Numbered from the stretch's first letter, positions 47,745-55,739 are shown. The stretch is 64,000 nt of DNA from Centipeda periodontii DSM 2778 (GCF_000213975.1 NZ_GL892076.1:740422-804421), one strand, 5' to 3'. Notes: generated by a model from the sequence alone, not told the origin. Numbers and translations: made by a program.

Positions 47745-48983
47745 ATGAAGAAGACTCTCGTATCCGCACTTGCAACGGCTCTCGTTGTCGGTGCAGCAAG
47801 CACCACGTTCGCTGCGGCGAACCCGTTCTCCGATGTGCCCCGTGATCACTGGGCATACGATGCTGTGACCCAGCTCGCTGCGGACGGCGTTGTTGAGGGC
47901 TACGGCGACGGCACCTATCGCGGTGACCGCAACATCACGCGTTATGAGATGGCGCAGATGGTTGCGAAGGCGATGGCGAAGGACAACATGTCCTCTTCGG
48001 ATCGTGCTCTCGTTGACCGCCTCGCTGCTGAGTTCGCGGATGAGCTCAACAACCTCGGCGTCCGCGTCACGAAACTCGAACGCAACGCTGACATGGTGAA
48101 GTGGAATGGCAAGCTCGAGTACACCTACACGAGCACACGCTATGAGGGCCAGCCCCGTGTCAACGAGGATAAGGTTGTCTTCCGCCTTGAGCCGAGCGCA
48201 GAGGTCAACAACCACTGGCATGTCAATGCACGTCTCGATGCCGGCTACAACATGGACAAGGACGACAGCTCCAATGTTGCACTGAAGCGCGCATGGGCGC
48301 AGGGTGACTACGACGACTTCACGGTGAAGCTCGGCAAGATGGAGCTTGCTTCTGCTGAGGGCTATCAGGCTCCGGGTTCCATCATCTTGGACGGCGAGTT
48401 CTCGGGTGCAGAGGCTAGCTTCGGCAAGGATCTGCGTGCGAAGGTCCAGGCAGGTCGCTACAGCCACGGTGGAGACTTCGGCGATAAGGCGAACTACCAG
48501 GGCGTCGAGCTCCAGTATGAGAAGGGCAGCCTGACGGCGGGCGCAGGCTACTATCGCTTCGGTTCTGACAGCCTCAATAGCATGTATGGTCTCAAGGCTG
48601 ACAAGGATAAGATGAATATTTGGGGTCTGAACGGTGCTTATCGCTTCGATAAGAACGTCGCTCTGACGGGTGCTTATGCACACAACAACGATGCGGCCGG
48701 CTCCAAGAGATCCGGACAGGTTTCGTTCGAATACAAGGGCGCAGATCCTGCGGATAAGGGTTCGTGGGGCGCATATCTCTCCTACCGTCACCTCGGCGGT
48801 GGCTCCGTTGAAGCAACGACGGATGGCGCTCAGAACTACACGAAGGGCTTCGAGCTCGGCACGAACTACACGCTGTGGAACAACGTTGTTCTCTCCGCGA
48901 AGTACTTCAAGGGCAAGACGCTTGAGAAGACAGCTGATGACAAGGTTCAGAAGCTCTTCGGTCGCGTTGAGTTCCTGTTCTAA
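47745..48983 (+). CDS. SLH-domain outer-membrane porin
   Basis: 412 residues from the ATG at 47745 (GGAGGAG upstream). Signal peptide MKKTLVSALATALVVGAAST then TFA. Residues 27-80 form one SLH domain (FSDVPRDHWAYDAVTQLAAD, GYGDGTYRG, ITRYEMAQMVAKAM). Residues 85-118 are a short coiled coil, and the rest is a beta-barrel ending in FGRVEFLF with a terminal Phe. In Selenomonas-type cells the SLH domain holds the outer membrane to polyamine-modified peptidoglycan. It is probably one of the most abundant proteins. A strong terminator follows. Confidence 0.93.
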   Translation: MKKTLVSALATALVVGAASTTFAAANPFSDVPRDHWAYDAVTQLAADGVVEGYGDGTYRGDRNITRYEMAQMVAKAMAKDNMSSSDRALVDRLAAEFADELNNLGVRVTKLERNADMVKWNGKLEYTYTSTRYEGQPRVNEDKVVFRLEPSAEVNNHWHVNARLDAGYNMDKDDSSNVALKRAWAQGDYDDFTVKLGKMELASAEGYQAPGSIILDGEFSGAEASFGKDLRAKVQAGRYSHGGDFGDKANYQGVELQYEKGSLTAGAGYYRFGSDSLNSMYGLKADKDKMNIWGLNGAYRFDKNVALTGAYAHNNDAAGSKRSGQVSFEYKGADPADKGSWGAYLSYRHLGGGSVEATTDGAQNYTKGFELGTNYTLWNNVVLSAKYFKGKTLEKTADDKVQKLFGRVEFLF

Positions 48984-49021
48984 GAGACTCTCGTCACACA
49001 CTGCGGCGTTCGCCGCATAAG

Positions 49022-49051
49022 AAAATCCCCCTCCGTCCGGAGGGGGATTTT
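49022..49051 (+). terminator. Terminator of the SLH porin gene
   Basis: AAAATCCCCCTCCG pairs perfectly with CGGAGGGGGATTTT, T run included. Confidence 0.92.
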
Positions 49052-49055
49052 GTTG

Positions 49056-49070
49056 TTTATCAGCGATTCC
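49056..49070. repeat. Solo terminal repeat of the MITE family
   Basis: TTTATCAGCGATTCC, the right tip of the MITE, lies just after the porin terminator. The rest of the element is not seen. Confidence 0.65.
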
Positions 49071-49123
49071 TTTACTTTTCCCCAAAAACCAATATAATGA
49101 AGAAAGGTTTTGGAGGTGACGCC

Positions 49124-49846
49124 ATGATGAACGGGGATGCCCTGCTTGAGCGGCTGCGGGCGGAAAAGGAGCGCCGCATTTCCGGCGGAATCTATCACGA
49201 ACTGCAGGTTCGCATGACGTACAACTCCAATCACATCGAGGGCAGCCGGCTCAGTGAGGATGAGACACGCCGTATCTTTGAAACGAATACGGTGGGCTCC
49301 GCCGCGCATGTGGATGACATCATCGAGACGGTCAACCATTTCCGCGCGATTGATTTCTGCATCGACTGTGCCGAAGAACTGCTGAGTGAGACGATCATCA
49401 AACAGCTCCATTATTTGCTAAAAAGCAGAACTTCGGACGAACTGCTCCCGTACTTTCGCGTGGGCGCCTACAAGGAACGTCCCAACATGGTGGGCGGCGT
49501 GGAGACGACGGAGCCACAGAATGTCGCGGCAGAGATGGAACGTCTGCTGAGAGACGATCACGCGAAGGGGCGCATAGCGTTCGAGGACGTTGTAGACTTT
49601 CACTATCGTTTTGAGCGTATCCATCCGTTTCAGGACGGTAACGGGCGCGTCGGCCGCCTTATTGCATTCAAGGAGTGTTTGAAGCACAATATTGTTCCGT
49701 TTATTATCGAGGATGTGAAAAAGCACTATTACTATCGTGGGCTGAAGGAGTACGAGCGCGAACCGGGCTATCTGATGGATACCTGCTATGACGGACAGGA
49801 TACGTTTCAAGCACTGCTCACATACTTTCAAATAAAAAATCCTTGA
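49124..49846 (+). CDS. Fic family protein with N-terminal inhibitory motif
   Basis: 240 residues. The Fic motif HPFQDGNGRVGR (near residue 168) is complete, with the catalytic His. The N-terminal SNHIEG near residue 36 fits the inhibitory motif (S/T)xxxE(G/N), placing it with class II Fic enzymes that block their own ATP site with a Glu. The family transfers AMP to Tyr/Thr/Ser of target proteins. GGAGGTGACGCC precedes the ATG at 49124. The terminator overlaps its stop codon. Confidence 0.9.
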   Translation: MMNGDALLERLRAEKERRISGGIYHELQVRMTYNSNHIEGSRLSEDETRRIFETNTVGSAAHVDDIIETVNHFRAIDFCIDCAEELLSETIIKQLHYLLKSRTSDELLPYFRVGAYKERPNMVGGVETTEPQNVAAEMERLLRDDHAKGRIAFEDVVDFHYRFERIHPFQDGNGRVGRLIAFKECLKHNIVPFIIEDVKKHYYYRGLKEYEREPGYLMDTCYDGQDTFQALLTYFQIKNP

Positions 49847-49864
49847 GATGTTCTCAAGGATTTT
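49835..49864 (+). terminator. Terminator of the Fic gene
   Basis: AAAATCCTTGAGA pairs with TCTCAAGGATTTT (loop TGT/TGTTC), overlapping the last codons of the gene. Confidence 0.8.
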
Positions 49865-49954
49865 GTGTTACCAATAACCGTATTGTTTCCGTTTCTGCCA
49901 AAGGAGCAGGAAAGTGAGCGATGCGCCGAGGAGATCAGCGGCGGGGGTCGCTAT

Positions 49955-50070
49955 TTGTCCAATTGAGGAGGCAAACCGGACGCAGAGTGGTGCTCTATGG
50001 AGGATTTACCTCCTCAATCGGACGAAAATATCTACGCCAATCGGACGGACTTCATTTTATCAGTGGTTCT
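49955..50070 (-). mobile_element. MITE copy 4, truncated
   Basis: About 116 bp, ending TTATCAGTGGTTCT, with the opposite tip missing. The centre has the alternative core AGAGTGGTGCTCT also seen in the copy at 59861. It lies between the Fic terminator and the mqn leader. Confidence 0.75.
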
Positions 50071-50081
50071 CTAGCACAAAG

Positions 50082-50148
50082 CAACACGGGTGTGCAAGTG
50101 GGGAATTTGCAAAATCCCGCCGCATTTGGTACACTTGCGGGAGTGTTG
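50082..50148 (+). promoter_or_regulatory. Structured leader before the mqn operon
   Basis: Nested perfect stems: CAACAC (50082-50087) with GTGTTG (50143-50148), GCAAGTG (50094-50100) with CACTTGC (50132-50138), and GGGA (50101-50104) with TCCC (50115-50118). The outer stem ends one base before the AAGGAG ribosome site of mqnE. This looks like a regulated leader, but it matches no riboswitch I know. Confidence 0.5.
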
Positions 50149-50167
50149 TAAGGAGAGAATATCGTAC

Positions 50168-51265
50168 ATGAGTGATCTAAGGACTGCCCGAGCCGCCGCC
50201 GAGTGTGGGGCGCGACTGACGAGGGAGGATGCGCTCCTCCTCTATGAGGACAACGATCTCCTCGCGCTCGCACAGTGGGCACGTGCGGCGAAGGAACGCG
50301 CGAGCGGAAAGAATGTCTACTATACGGTGAACCGCCACATCAACCTCACGAATATATGCAGCGCAAACTGCCCGCTCTGCGCGTTTCAGGTGGAACGCGG
50401 CGATGCGCGCGGCTATATCATGGAAACGGACGATGTGGCACGCGTCCTCGAACTCGCAAGGAAAACACCGCGCCTCACGGAGATCCACATCGTGAGCGCC
50501 CTCCACCCCGACCGCCCGTTTTCCTACTACGAGGGCGTGGTGCGGCAGGTGCGCGCGGCACTGCCCCATGCGGATATCAAGGCGTTTACGCCCGTGGAGG
50601 TTGTGAACTTCGCAAAGACGGAGGGGGCCTCCGTCCGTGATATCCTGAGCAGGTTGCAGTCGGTCGGACTCTCGTCCCTCCCCGGCGGCGGCGCGGAGAT
50701 CCTCTCCGACCGTGTGCGCGAAATCATCTGCCCGAACAAGGCGACGCGTGCCGAGTGGCTCGACTGTATGCGTACGGCGCACGAACTCGGCATCCGCACG
50801 AACGCCTCCATGATGTACGGACACATCGAGACGGTGGAGGAGCGCATCGACCATCTGCTTGCCCTGCGCGAGCTACAGGATAAGACGAGCGGCTTTCAGG
50901 CGTTCATGCTCTTCCCGTTTCATCCCGAGAACACGGCGCTCGGCGCGGAGCGTAAAATCACGCGCGTCGGCTCGTGGGAGGATATGAAGATGCTCGCGCT
51001 CTCGCGCCTTGTGCTCGATAACGTCACGCATTTCAAGGCGTTCTGGGTCATGCTGACACAGCCCATTGCGCAGCTTGCCCTTGGCTTCGGTGCGGATGAT
51101 CTCGACGGCACCATCGGTGAGGAGAAGATCATCCACGCGGCGGGTGCACAGACGCAGACGGGCATCACGCGGCGCGAACTGGATGCGATGATTCGCGAGG
51201 CGGGTTATGTGCCTGTGGAGCGCGACACATTTTATCAGCCGATTGCGGCGGGGGAGGGCGCATGA
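50168..51265 (+). CDS. mqnE: Aminofutalosine synthase
   Basis: 365 residues from the ATG at 50168 (AAGGAGAG upstream; the frame from 50090 is only leader). The radical SAM motif is CSANCPLCAF. HIVSALHPDRPFSYYEGVVR and IKAFTPVEVVNFAK are MqnE-type blocks. It joins SAM to 3-(1-carboxyvinyloxy)benzoate, making aminodeoxyfutalosine in the futalosine menaquinone route. It overlaps mqnC by four bases. mqnA and mqnD are not in this window. Confidence 0.9.
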   Translation: MSDLRTARAAAECGARLTREDALLLYEDNDLLALAQWARAAKERASGKNVYYTVNRHINLTNICSANCPLCAFQVERGDARGYIMETDDVARVLELARKTPRLTEIHIVSALHPDRPFSYYEGVVRQVRAALPHADIKAFTPVEVVNFAKTEGASVRDILSRLQSVGLSSLPGGGAEILSDRVREIICPNKATRAEWLDCMRTAHELGIRTNASMMYGHIETVEERIDHLLALRELQDKTSGFQAFMLFPFHPENTALGAERKITRVGSWEDMKMLALSRLVLDNVTHFKAFWVMLTQPIAQLALGFGADDLDGTIGEEKIIHAAGAQTQTGITRRELDAMIREAGYVPVERDTFYQPIAAGEGA

Positions 51266-52287
51266 GAATCTCAGAGCGGGAGGCAACAGACCTCCTCACG
51301 AGCGGCGACCCCATCGACCTCGGACGCGCGGCGGATGCGGAGCGGCGGCGGCGCTTTGGCGATACGGTGACGTTCATCGTCGACCGCAACATCAACTACA
51401 CGAATATCTGCGTGAACGAGTGCCGCTTCTGCGCGTTCTATACAAAGGTGGGTGCGGAGGACGGCTACCTCCTGCCAATGGAGGAGATTCTCGCAAAGGT
51501 CGGCGAGACGGCGGCGGCAGGTGGGACGCAGGTCATGATACAGGGCGGCATTCACCCCGATCTGCCACTCTCCTACTATGAGGATATGCTGCGTGCGATC
51601 CGTGACCGCTATCCCTCCATCGTTATTCATTCGTTCACCGCGACGGAGATTCTGTACTTTGCGGAAAAGGAAGGCATCACCATCGAGGACACGCTGCGGC
51701 GACTTCAAGATGCGGGGCTTGCCTCGCTCCCCGGCGGCGGTGCGGAGATCCTCGTGGATCGTGTGCGAAAGCTCATCGCGCCGAAGAAGATCATGACGGA
51801 GGATTGGCTGCGCGTCATGCGTACGGCGCACAAGATCGGCATGGAGTCGACGGCAACGATGGTGATCGGCTTCGGCGAGACGATGGCGGAGCGCGTGGCG
51901 CACATGGAGCACATTCGCCGTTTGCAGGAGGAGACGGGCGGCTTTCGTGCGTTCATCACATGGACGTTTCAGCCGGGGAACACCGCGCTCGGCGGTGAAA
52001 AGACTTCGAGCTGGGACTACATGCGGACGCTTGCCGTCACGCGCCTTTACATGGACAATGTCGCGCACATACAGGGGTCGTGGGTGACGCAGGGCGAGCG
52101 CATCGGACAGCTGACCCTCGGCTTTGGCGCGGACGATCTCGGGAGCATCATGCTTGAGGAGAATGTCGTGCGTGCGGCGGGGACGCGGTACAATATGTCG
52201 ATCAAGAAGATGATTGATCTGATTCGCGGTGCGGGCAGAGAGCCGGCGCAGCGCGATACGCGCTATCGCGTGATACGGAGGTTCTGA
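51262..52287 (+). CDS. mqnC: Cyclic dehypoxanthinyl futalosine synthase
   Basis: 341 residues. Radical SAM motif CVNECRFCAF near residue 51, MIQGGIHPDLPLSYYEDML and HSFTATEILYFAEKE. MqnC cyclises dehypoxanthine futalosine to the spiro intermediate, two steps after MqnE. The step between the two (removal of the purine base) needs a hydrolase or phosphorylase, and the next gene is a good candidate. Confidence 0.9.
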   Translation: MRISEREATDLLTSGDPIDLGRAADAERRRRFGDTVTFIVDRNINYTNICVNECRFCAFYTKVGAEDGYLLPMEEILAKVGETAAAGGTQVMIQGGIHPDLPLSYYEDMLRAIRDRYPSIVIHSFTATEILYFAEKEGITIEDTLRRLQDAGLASLPGGGAEILVDRVRKLIAPKKIMTEDWLRVMRTAHKIGMESTATMVIGFGETMAERVAHMEHIRRLQEETGGFRAFITWTFQPGNTALGGEKTSSWDYMRTLAVTRLYMDNVAHIQGSWVTQGERIGQLTLGFGADDLGSIMLEENVVRAAGTRYNMSIKKMIDLIRGAGREPAQRDTRYRVIRRF

Positions 52288-52288
52288 T

Positions 52289-53137
52289 ATGGCAGAGCAA
52301 AAAATTCCTGCGGCGGGCTATGCCGTGATCGGCGGCTCGGGGACGCTGTCGAGCGATTTTCCGCGCGCGTCGATGGCAGAGGATGTTGAAATATTGGCGG
52401 ACGGTCTGCACTTTGTGACGCCCTACGGCGAGAGTCCCGCGTTCCGTCTGTTTTCCGTCGCAGGACGGCGCGTGCTGACCTGCCGGATGCACGGATGGCG
52501 CAGCGGCGTGACGCGTGCGGATGCGTCGCGGCAGGTGTTCTGGGTGCTGCGGGCGGCGGGGGTGCGGCGCATTCTCTCCGAGGGCGGCGTCGGTACGGTG
52601 AACCCTCTGCTCGACCCGCGCGACTTCCTCATCCCCGACGACTACCTTGATATGTCCGTACGCAAGGATGTCATGCTCGACGGGCGTTATCTGCTTGTCA
52701 TGCGCGATGCACTCTGCGCCGAGCTGCGTACAGCACTCATTGCGGAAACAAAGAAGCGCTATACGGGGCGTATCTTCGATCGTGGGATCTACGCCGTGAC
52801 GGACGGGCGGCATTTTGAGAGCCCTGCCGAGATTGCGATGATGCGCGGACATGCGGACATCGTAGGGCAGAGCCTCGCGCCCGAGGTCTATCTCGCACGC
52901 GAGATCGGCGCGTGTTACGCGGGGCTGTACTTCGTCGTCAACTACGGCGAGGGCATCCGTCCGTGGTCGCACGACACCCTCACGCAGATTTTCTATGACG
53001 ATGCCCCCATGATCGGCGACATACTTCTCGCGACAATCCGCAGCGTTCCCGCCGAGGAGAGCGCGTGCGCATGCCGCAGCCTGCGCAAGGAGACACTGCT
53101 CAAGGATGTCTACAATGCAGAGTCGGATAAGGGTTGA
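52289..53137 (+). CDS. MTAP/PNP-family nucleoside phosphorylase (probable futalosine-pathway step)
   Basis: 282 residues, trimeric PNP/MTAP fold. GGSGTLSSDF near residue 15 is the phosphate-binding start, CRMHGWRSG the second phosphate loop, FESPAEIAMMRGHADIVGQSL the base/ribose site (E-x-A-E-x-x-M-R). It begins one base after mqnC, in the same operon as mqnE and mqnC. Known families would make it a methylthioadenosine phosphorylase; by context it probably splits aminodeoxyfutalosine, MqnB being absent from the operon. The distance between the stop codon and the antitoxin promoter is zero: the TTGACG box overlaps the TGA. Confidence 0.82.
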   Translation: MAEQKIPAAGYAVIGGSGTLSSDFPRASMAEDVEILADGLHFVTPYGESPAFRLFSVAGRRVLTCRMHGWRSGVTRADASRQVFWVLRAAGVRRILSEGGVGTVNPLLDPRDFLIPDDYLDMSVRKDVMLDGRYLLVMRDALCAELRTALIAETKKRYTGRIFDRGIYAVTDGRHFESPAEIAMMRGHADIVGQSLAPEVYLAREIGACYAGLYFVVNYGEGIRPWSHDTLTQIFYDDAPMIGDILLATIRSVPAEESACACRSLRKETLLKDVYNAESDKG

Positions 53138-53162
53138 CGGAAAACGCCGAACATCGTATAAT
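53134..53162 (+). promoter_or_regulatory. Promoter of antitoxin RNA 2
   Basis: TTGACG, 17 bp, TATAAT: the same boxes and spacing as at 36316-36344, overlapping the stop of the upstream gene. Confidence 0.8.
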
Positions 53163-53168
53163 GGGCAT

Positions 53169-53425
53169 AGAAAAAGGTGCTGCCGGTAAACGGTCAGCCC
53201 CCACACTAGGAAATAGCTAAGGAATCACTGATAAAATGAAGTCCGTCAGATTGGCGCAGATTTTTTCGTCCGATTGAGGCAGCAAACCGGACGCATAGCC
53301 AAAGCTATGTGGAGGATTTGCTAACGAAAAGCGGACAAAAAAGATGCGCTAAGATGACGTGGCTGAATTTATCAGTGGTTCCCTAAGATAAGCCGCCTAG
53401 GTTTGGTCACTCAGGGCGGCTTTTC
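53169..53425 (+). ncRNA. Type I antitoxin RNA 2, split by a MITE
   Basis: The 5' part (53169-53220, GGTGCTGCCGGTAAACGGTC) matches antitoxin RNA 1, then a 162-bp MITE intervenes, then the 3' part (53383-53425) with the hairpin AAGCCGCC/GGCGGCTT and TTTTCTT. Without the insert the RNA would be about 90 nt. With it the RNA carries a long hairpin but still ends in the region antisense to the toxin mRNA. Confidence 0.65.
53221..53382 (+). mobile_element. MITE copy 5, inside antitoxin gene 2
   Basis: 162 bp, tips GGAATCACTGATAAA and TTTATCAGTGGTTCC, flanked by CTAA on both sides (53217-53220 and 53383-53386), a perfect 4-bp target duplication. Confidence 0.95.
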
Positions 53426-53500
53426 TTATGCCTTGATTGCTACAATACAAATTGTAACGAGGAACACCAGTGAGAGAAACTCATATGGTCCCATAAGCAT
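53426..53500 (-). CDS. Holin-like type I toxin peptide 2 (24 aa)
   Basis: A 24-residue peptide, MLMGPYEFLSLVFLVTICIV followed by AIKA, a paralogue of the peptide at 36444-36518 (11 identical positions, the same hydrophobic pattern, the same length). The ribosome site GGGGGC lies in the hairpin GCCCCCGAAAGGGGGC just before the ATG. A MITE occupies the place of the -35 box, so expression may be changed. Confidence 0.78.
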   Translation of the reverse strand: MLMGPYEFLSLVFLVTICIVAIKA

Positions 53501-53563
53501 GCCCCCTTTCGGGGGCTTAGAATTGACCGCCTACCGCTCGTGACAACACCTGCGTGCATTATA

Positions 53564-53724
53564 GGAAGCACTGATAAATTCAGCACTGCCATCTTGGCAC
53601 ATCTTTTCCGCCCGCTCTGTGTCGACAAATCCTCCACATAGCCTTTGCTATGCGTCCGGTTTGTCTCCTTGATCGGACGGAAAATCTGTACCAATCTGAC
53701 AGACTTCATTTTATCAGCGATTCC
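53564..53724 (-). mobile_element. MITE copy 6, at the toxin 2 promoter
   Basis: 161 bp, tips GGAAGCACTGATAAA and TTTATCAGCGATTCC, flanked by TATA on both sides (53560-53563 and 53725-53728). On the minus strand the left TATA forms part of the TATAAT -10 box of the toxin, so the insertion keeps the -10 box but replaces what lay upstream. Confidence 0.93.
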
Positions 53725-53822
53725 TATAGCATGAAAACATTTTCCTATGAACTGCTGTTTTATATTGGCGCATCGACAATAAAAACCATCCTGTATACAC
53801 GAAAAACTCCGTGAAAAATCCA

Positions 53823-53851
53823 TTGACAATGATTCCCTGTGGTGTTACTAT
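53823..53851 (+). promoter_or_regulatory. Promoter of the LDH-like gene
   Basis: TTGACA, 17 bp, TACTAT. The gene starts 155 bp further on, so there is a long leader. Confidence 0.75.
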
Positions 53852-53948
53852 GATGGCGCAGGAGATCCTGCGGGAACTGTTCTATTGAAAAGAAGTGCAA
53901 TCCACCATGAAATGGCTGTCTTCCACACAGTTCGTCATGAGTTCATAG

Positions 53949-53983
53949 TGTCCGAGCGCATACCATTGCGTTTGGACTTTTTT
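53949..53983 (+). promoter_or_regulatory. Terminator-like hairpin in the LDH leader (possible attenuator)
   Basis: GTCCGAGCGCA pairs with TGCGTTTGGAC (two G-T pairs) around six bases and is followed by TTTTTT. It sits between the promoter and the gene, so it could stop transcription before the gene. Upstream, GAACTGT and ACAGTTC (near 53875 and 53925) can form a competing stem. Confidence 0.55.
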
Positions 53984-54005
53984 GCATTTTTAGGGGGTAA
54001 TCGTC

Positions 54006-54965
54006 ATGTCAGTCAATAGGGGAAAAGTTGTTATCATCGGAACGAGCAACGTCGGCTCTGCCGTGCTCAACAAGATCGCGGACTTCCAACTCGCCTCGGA
54101 GATCGCGCTGATCGATCTCGATATGGATCGCGCACGCGGCGAGGCACTGGATACCAGTCATGCTATGTCCTCACCATACTGCACGAACATCAAGATTCAT
54201 CCGGGGACATATGAGGACTGCCGCGACGCCGCGTTCATCGTCATCACGGCGGGTCCCTCCATCCTGCCTGGCGAGACGCCCGACCGTCTGAAGCTCGCGA
54301 GCACGAATTCGAAGATCATGCGCTCCATCTTCTCTGAGATCGTGAAATACACGAAGGACGCCATGGTCATCATGATTACGAACCCGCTCGATGTCGCGAC
54401 CTACGTCGTTTCGACCGAGTTCGACTATCCGCGCGCCAAGATCCTCGGTACGGGCACAATGCTTGAGACGTACCGCTTCCGCTATATTCTCGCCGAGCAC
54501 TATGCGATGGATCCGAAGAACATCCACGGCTACGTGCTCGGAGAGCACGGCAACGATGCCTTTGTCGCGTGGTCGACCGTCAACTGCGCGGGACTTGGCA
54601 TCGACCACCTCGACGAGTATTTCCATTTTGAGAAAAAACTCAACCGTCATGATGTCGAGCAGGGACTGATCCAAGCCGCGTACGATGTCATCAATCTCAA
54701 GGGCTTTACAAATACGGGCATCGCCATGGTCGCCTGCCGCTTCATCAAGGCGATCCTCTACAACGAGCACACGATTCTGCCCTGTGCCGCCGTTATGAAC
54801 GGTGAGTACGGCATGAAGGATGTCGCGCTCTCCATCCCGCGCATGATCGCGCAGGATGGCATCGTGCGGTCATTTGAAGTGCGCCTTGCGGATGAGGAGA
54901 TGGAAAAACTCCGCCGTGCACAGAAGAGTGTCCGCGCAGCGCTTGATGGAGCGGGTGTGAAGTAA
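54006..54965 (+). CDS. Lactate/malate dehydrogenase family protein
   Basis: 319 residues. NAD site VVIIGTSNVGSAVL, substrate and catalytic regions ITNPLDVATYVVS, GTGTMLETYRFRY and GEHGND (catalytic His). The fold is that of L-lactate dehydrogenase. In the substrate-specificity loop the residues before PGET are SIL, so the position that is Gln in LDH and Arg in MDH is Ile. The GTGTxLD motif has Glu for Asp. The substrate may therefore be a hydrophobic 2-oxoacid; lactate is not certain. GGGGGTAATC precedes the ATG. Confidence 0.85.
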   Translation: MSVNRGKVVIIGTSNVGSAVLNKIADFQLASEIALIDLDMDRARGEALDTSHAMSSPYCTNIKIHPGTYEDCRDAAFIVITAGPSILPGETPDRLKLASTNSKIMRSIFSEIVKYTKDAMVIMITNPLDVATYVVSTEFDYPRAKILGTGTMLETYRFRYILAEHYAMDPKNIHGYVLGEHGNDAFVAWSTVNCAGLGIDHLDEYFHFEKKLNRHDVEQGLIQAAYDVINLKGFTNTGIAMVACRFIKAILYNEHTILPCAAVMNGEYGMKDVALSIPRMIAQDGIVRSFEVRLADEEMEKLRRAQKSVRAALDGAGVK

Positions 54966-55032
54966 GCTCCGTCAAGCTTGACGGATACGGTCTTCCTGCC
55001 CTATAATGAACAACGTTCTGCATCCGAAATGA

Positions 55033-55071
55033 AAAGAGCCGCCCGAATTTGCAGAGAGGGCGGCTCTTCTT
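55033..55071 (+). terminator. Terminator after the LDH-like gene
   Basis: AAGAGCCGCCC pairs perfectly with GGGCGGCTCTT around 13 bases, then CTT. Confidence 0.85.
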
Positions 55072-55101
55072 ATGGTTATGAAAGGCTTGGGGAGGATTTT
55101 T

Positions 55102-55239
55102 ATGGAGCATGGCAACTGTGTGCCGCAGGGGACGGAGGTCGTACAGACAGGATTTCACTACACGCTGTCCCTGATCGGCGGCAAGTACAAGATGGCGATT
55201 CTCTATCTGCTCGCCGAGCATGGCGTGCTTCGCCATACA
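55102..55239 (+). pseudogene. HxlR-family regulator, 5' fragment
   Basis: The first 45 residues are a normal HxlR start (MEHGNCVPQGTE ... TLSLIGGKYKMAILYLLAEH), with GGGGAGG before the ATG. The sequence then runs directly into the opposite-strand remnant of a quinone reductase, losing the recognition helix and wing. It cannot bind DNA as a complete winged helix. Confidence 0.8.
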
Positions 55240-55636
55240 AACGGGGTGAGCAGCTGCGCGAGCGTATAGTGGTATCGTCCGTCGATGCTGTAATCCTCCG
55301 CACGTACGCCCGTTGTGATCGCGAGCGCGACCTTGGCCCCTCCAGCTTATCCCCGCCGTTTCTTCCGTACGCCCAACCGTGCGTCAGCACCTCGTCGAAC
55401 CATGTTTTGAGCAGCGGCGGGCAGGAGAACCAGTAGATCGGGAACTGGAAGACCAGACCGCCGTGTTCCTCAATGAGCCGATGCTCGCGCTCCACATCAA
55501 TCCGACCATCGGGATAGCACGCGGCAAGCGTGTGGATCGTACAGAGGTCAGGCTGTTTGCGCAGCTCTGTCAGCCACCGCCTGTTGATGACGGATTCTTT
55601 GAGATTCGGATGTGCGGCGATAATCAATGTCTTCAT
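55240..55636 (-). pseudogene. NAD(P)H quinone oxidoreductase (flavodoxin-like), 5' fragment with frameshift
   Basis: From the ATG at 55636 (GGAGG upstream) the frame gives a good N-terminus: MKTLIIAAHPNLKESVINRR ... FQFPIYWFSCPPLLKTWFDE, the FMN-binding NQO/KefF-type fold. Near 55350 a one-base shift (GGGGCCAAGG) moves the frame; in the next frame VALAITTGVRAEDYSIDG continues the homology. The gene stops at the junction with the hxlR fragment, missing the C-terminal third. Confidence 0.82.
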
Positions 55637-55739
55637 AAAGAAAACCTCCATTTCTATCTTTTGATGATAGCGCATGGAGGGATGGGGCACAAGAACGCAC
55701 TTTTTCGTGGGGTACTTACGCAAGGGGAAGTGTTCAAAG

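Noticed and set aside
49914..50171. Small open frames upstream of mqnE
   Set aside because: They are made of MITE sequence and the structured leader, and have no family resemblance.
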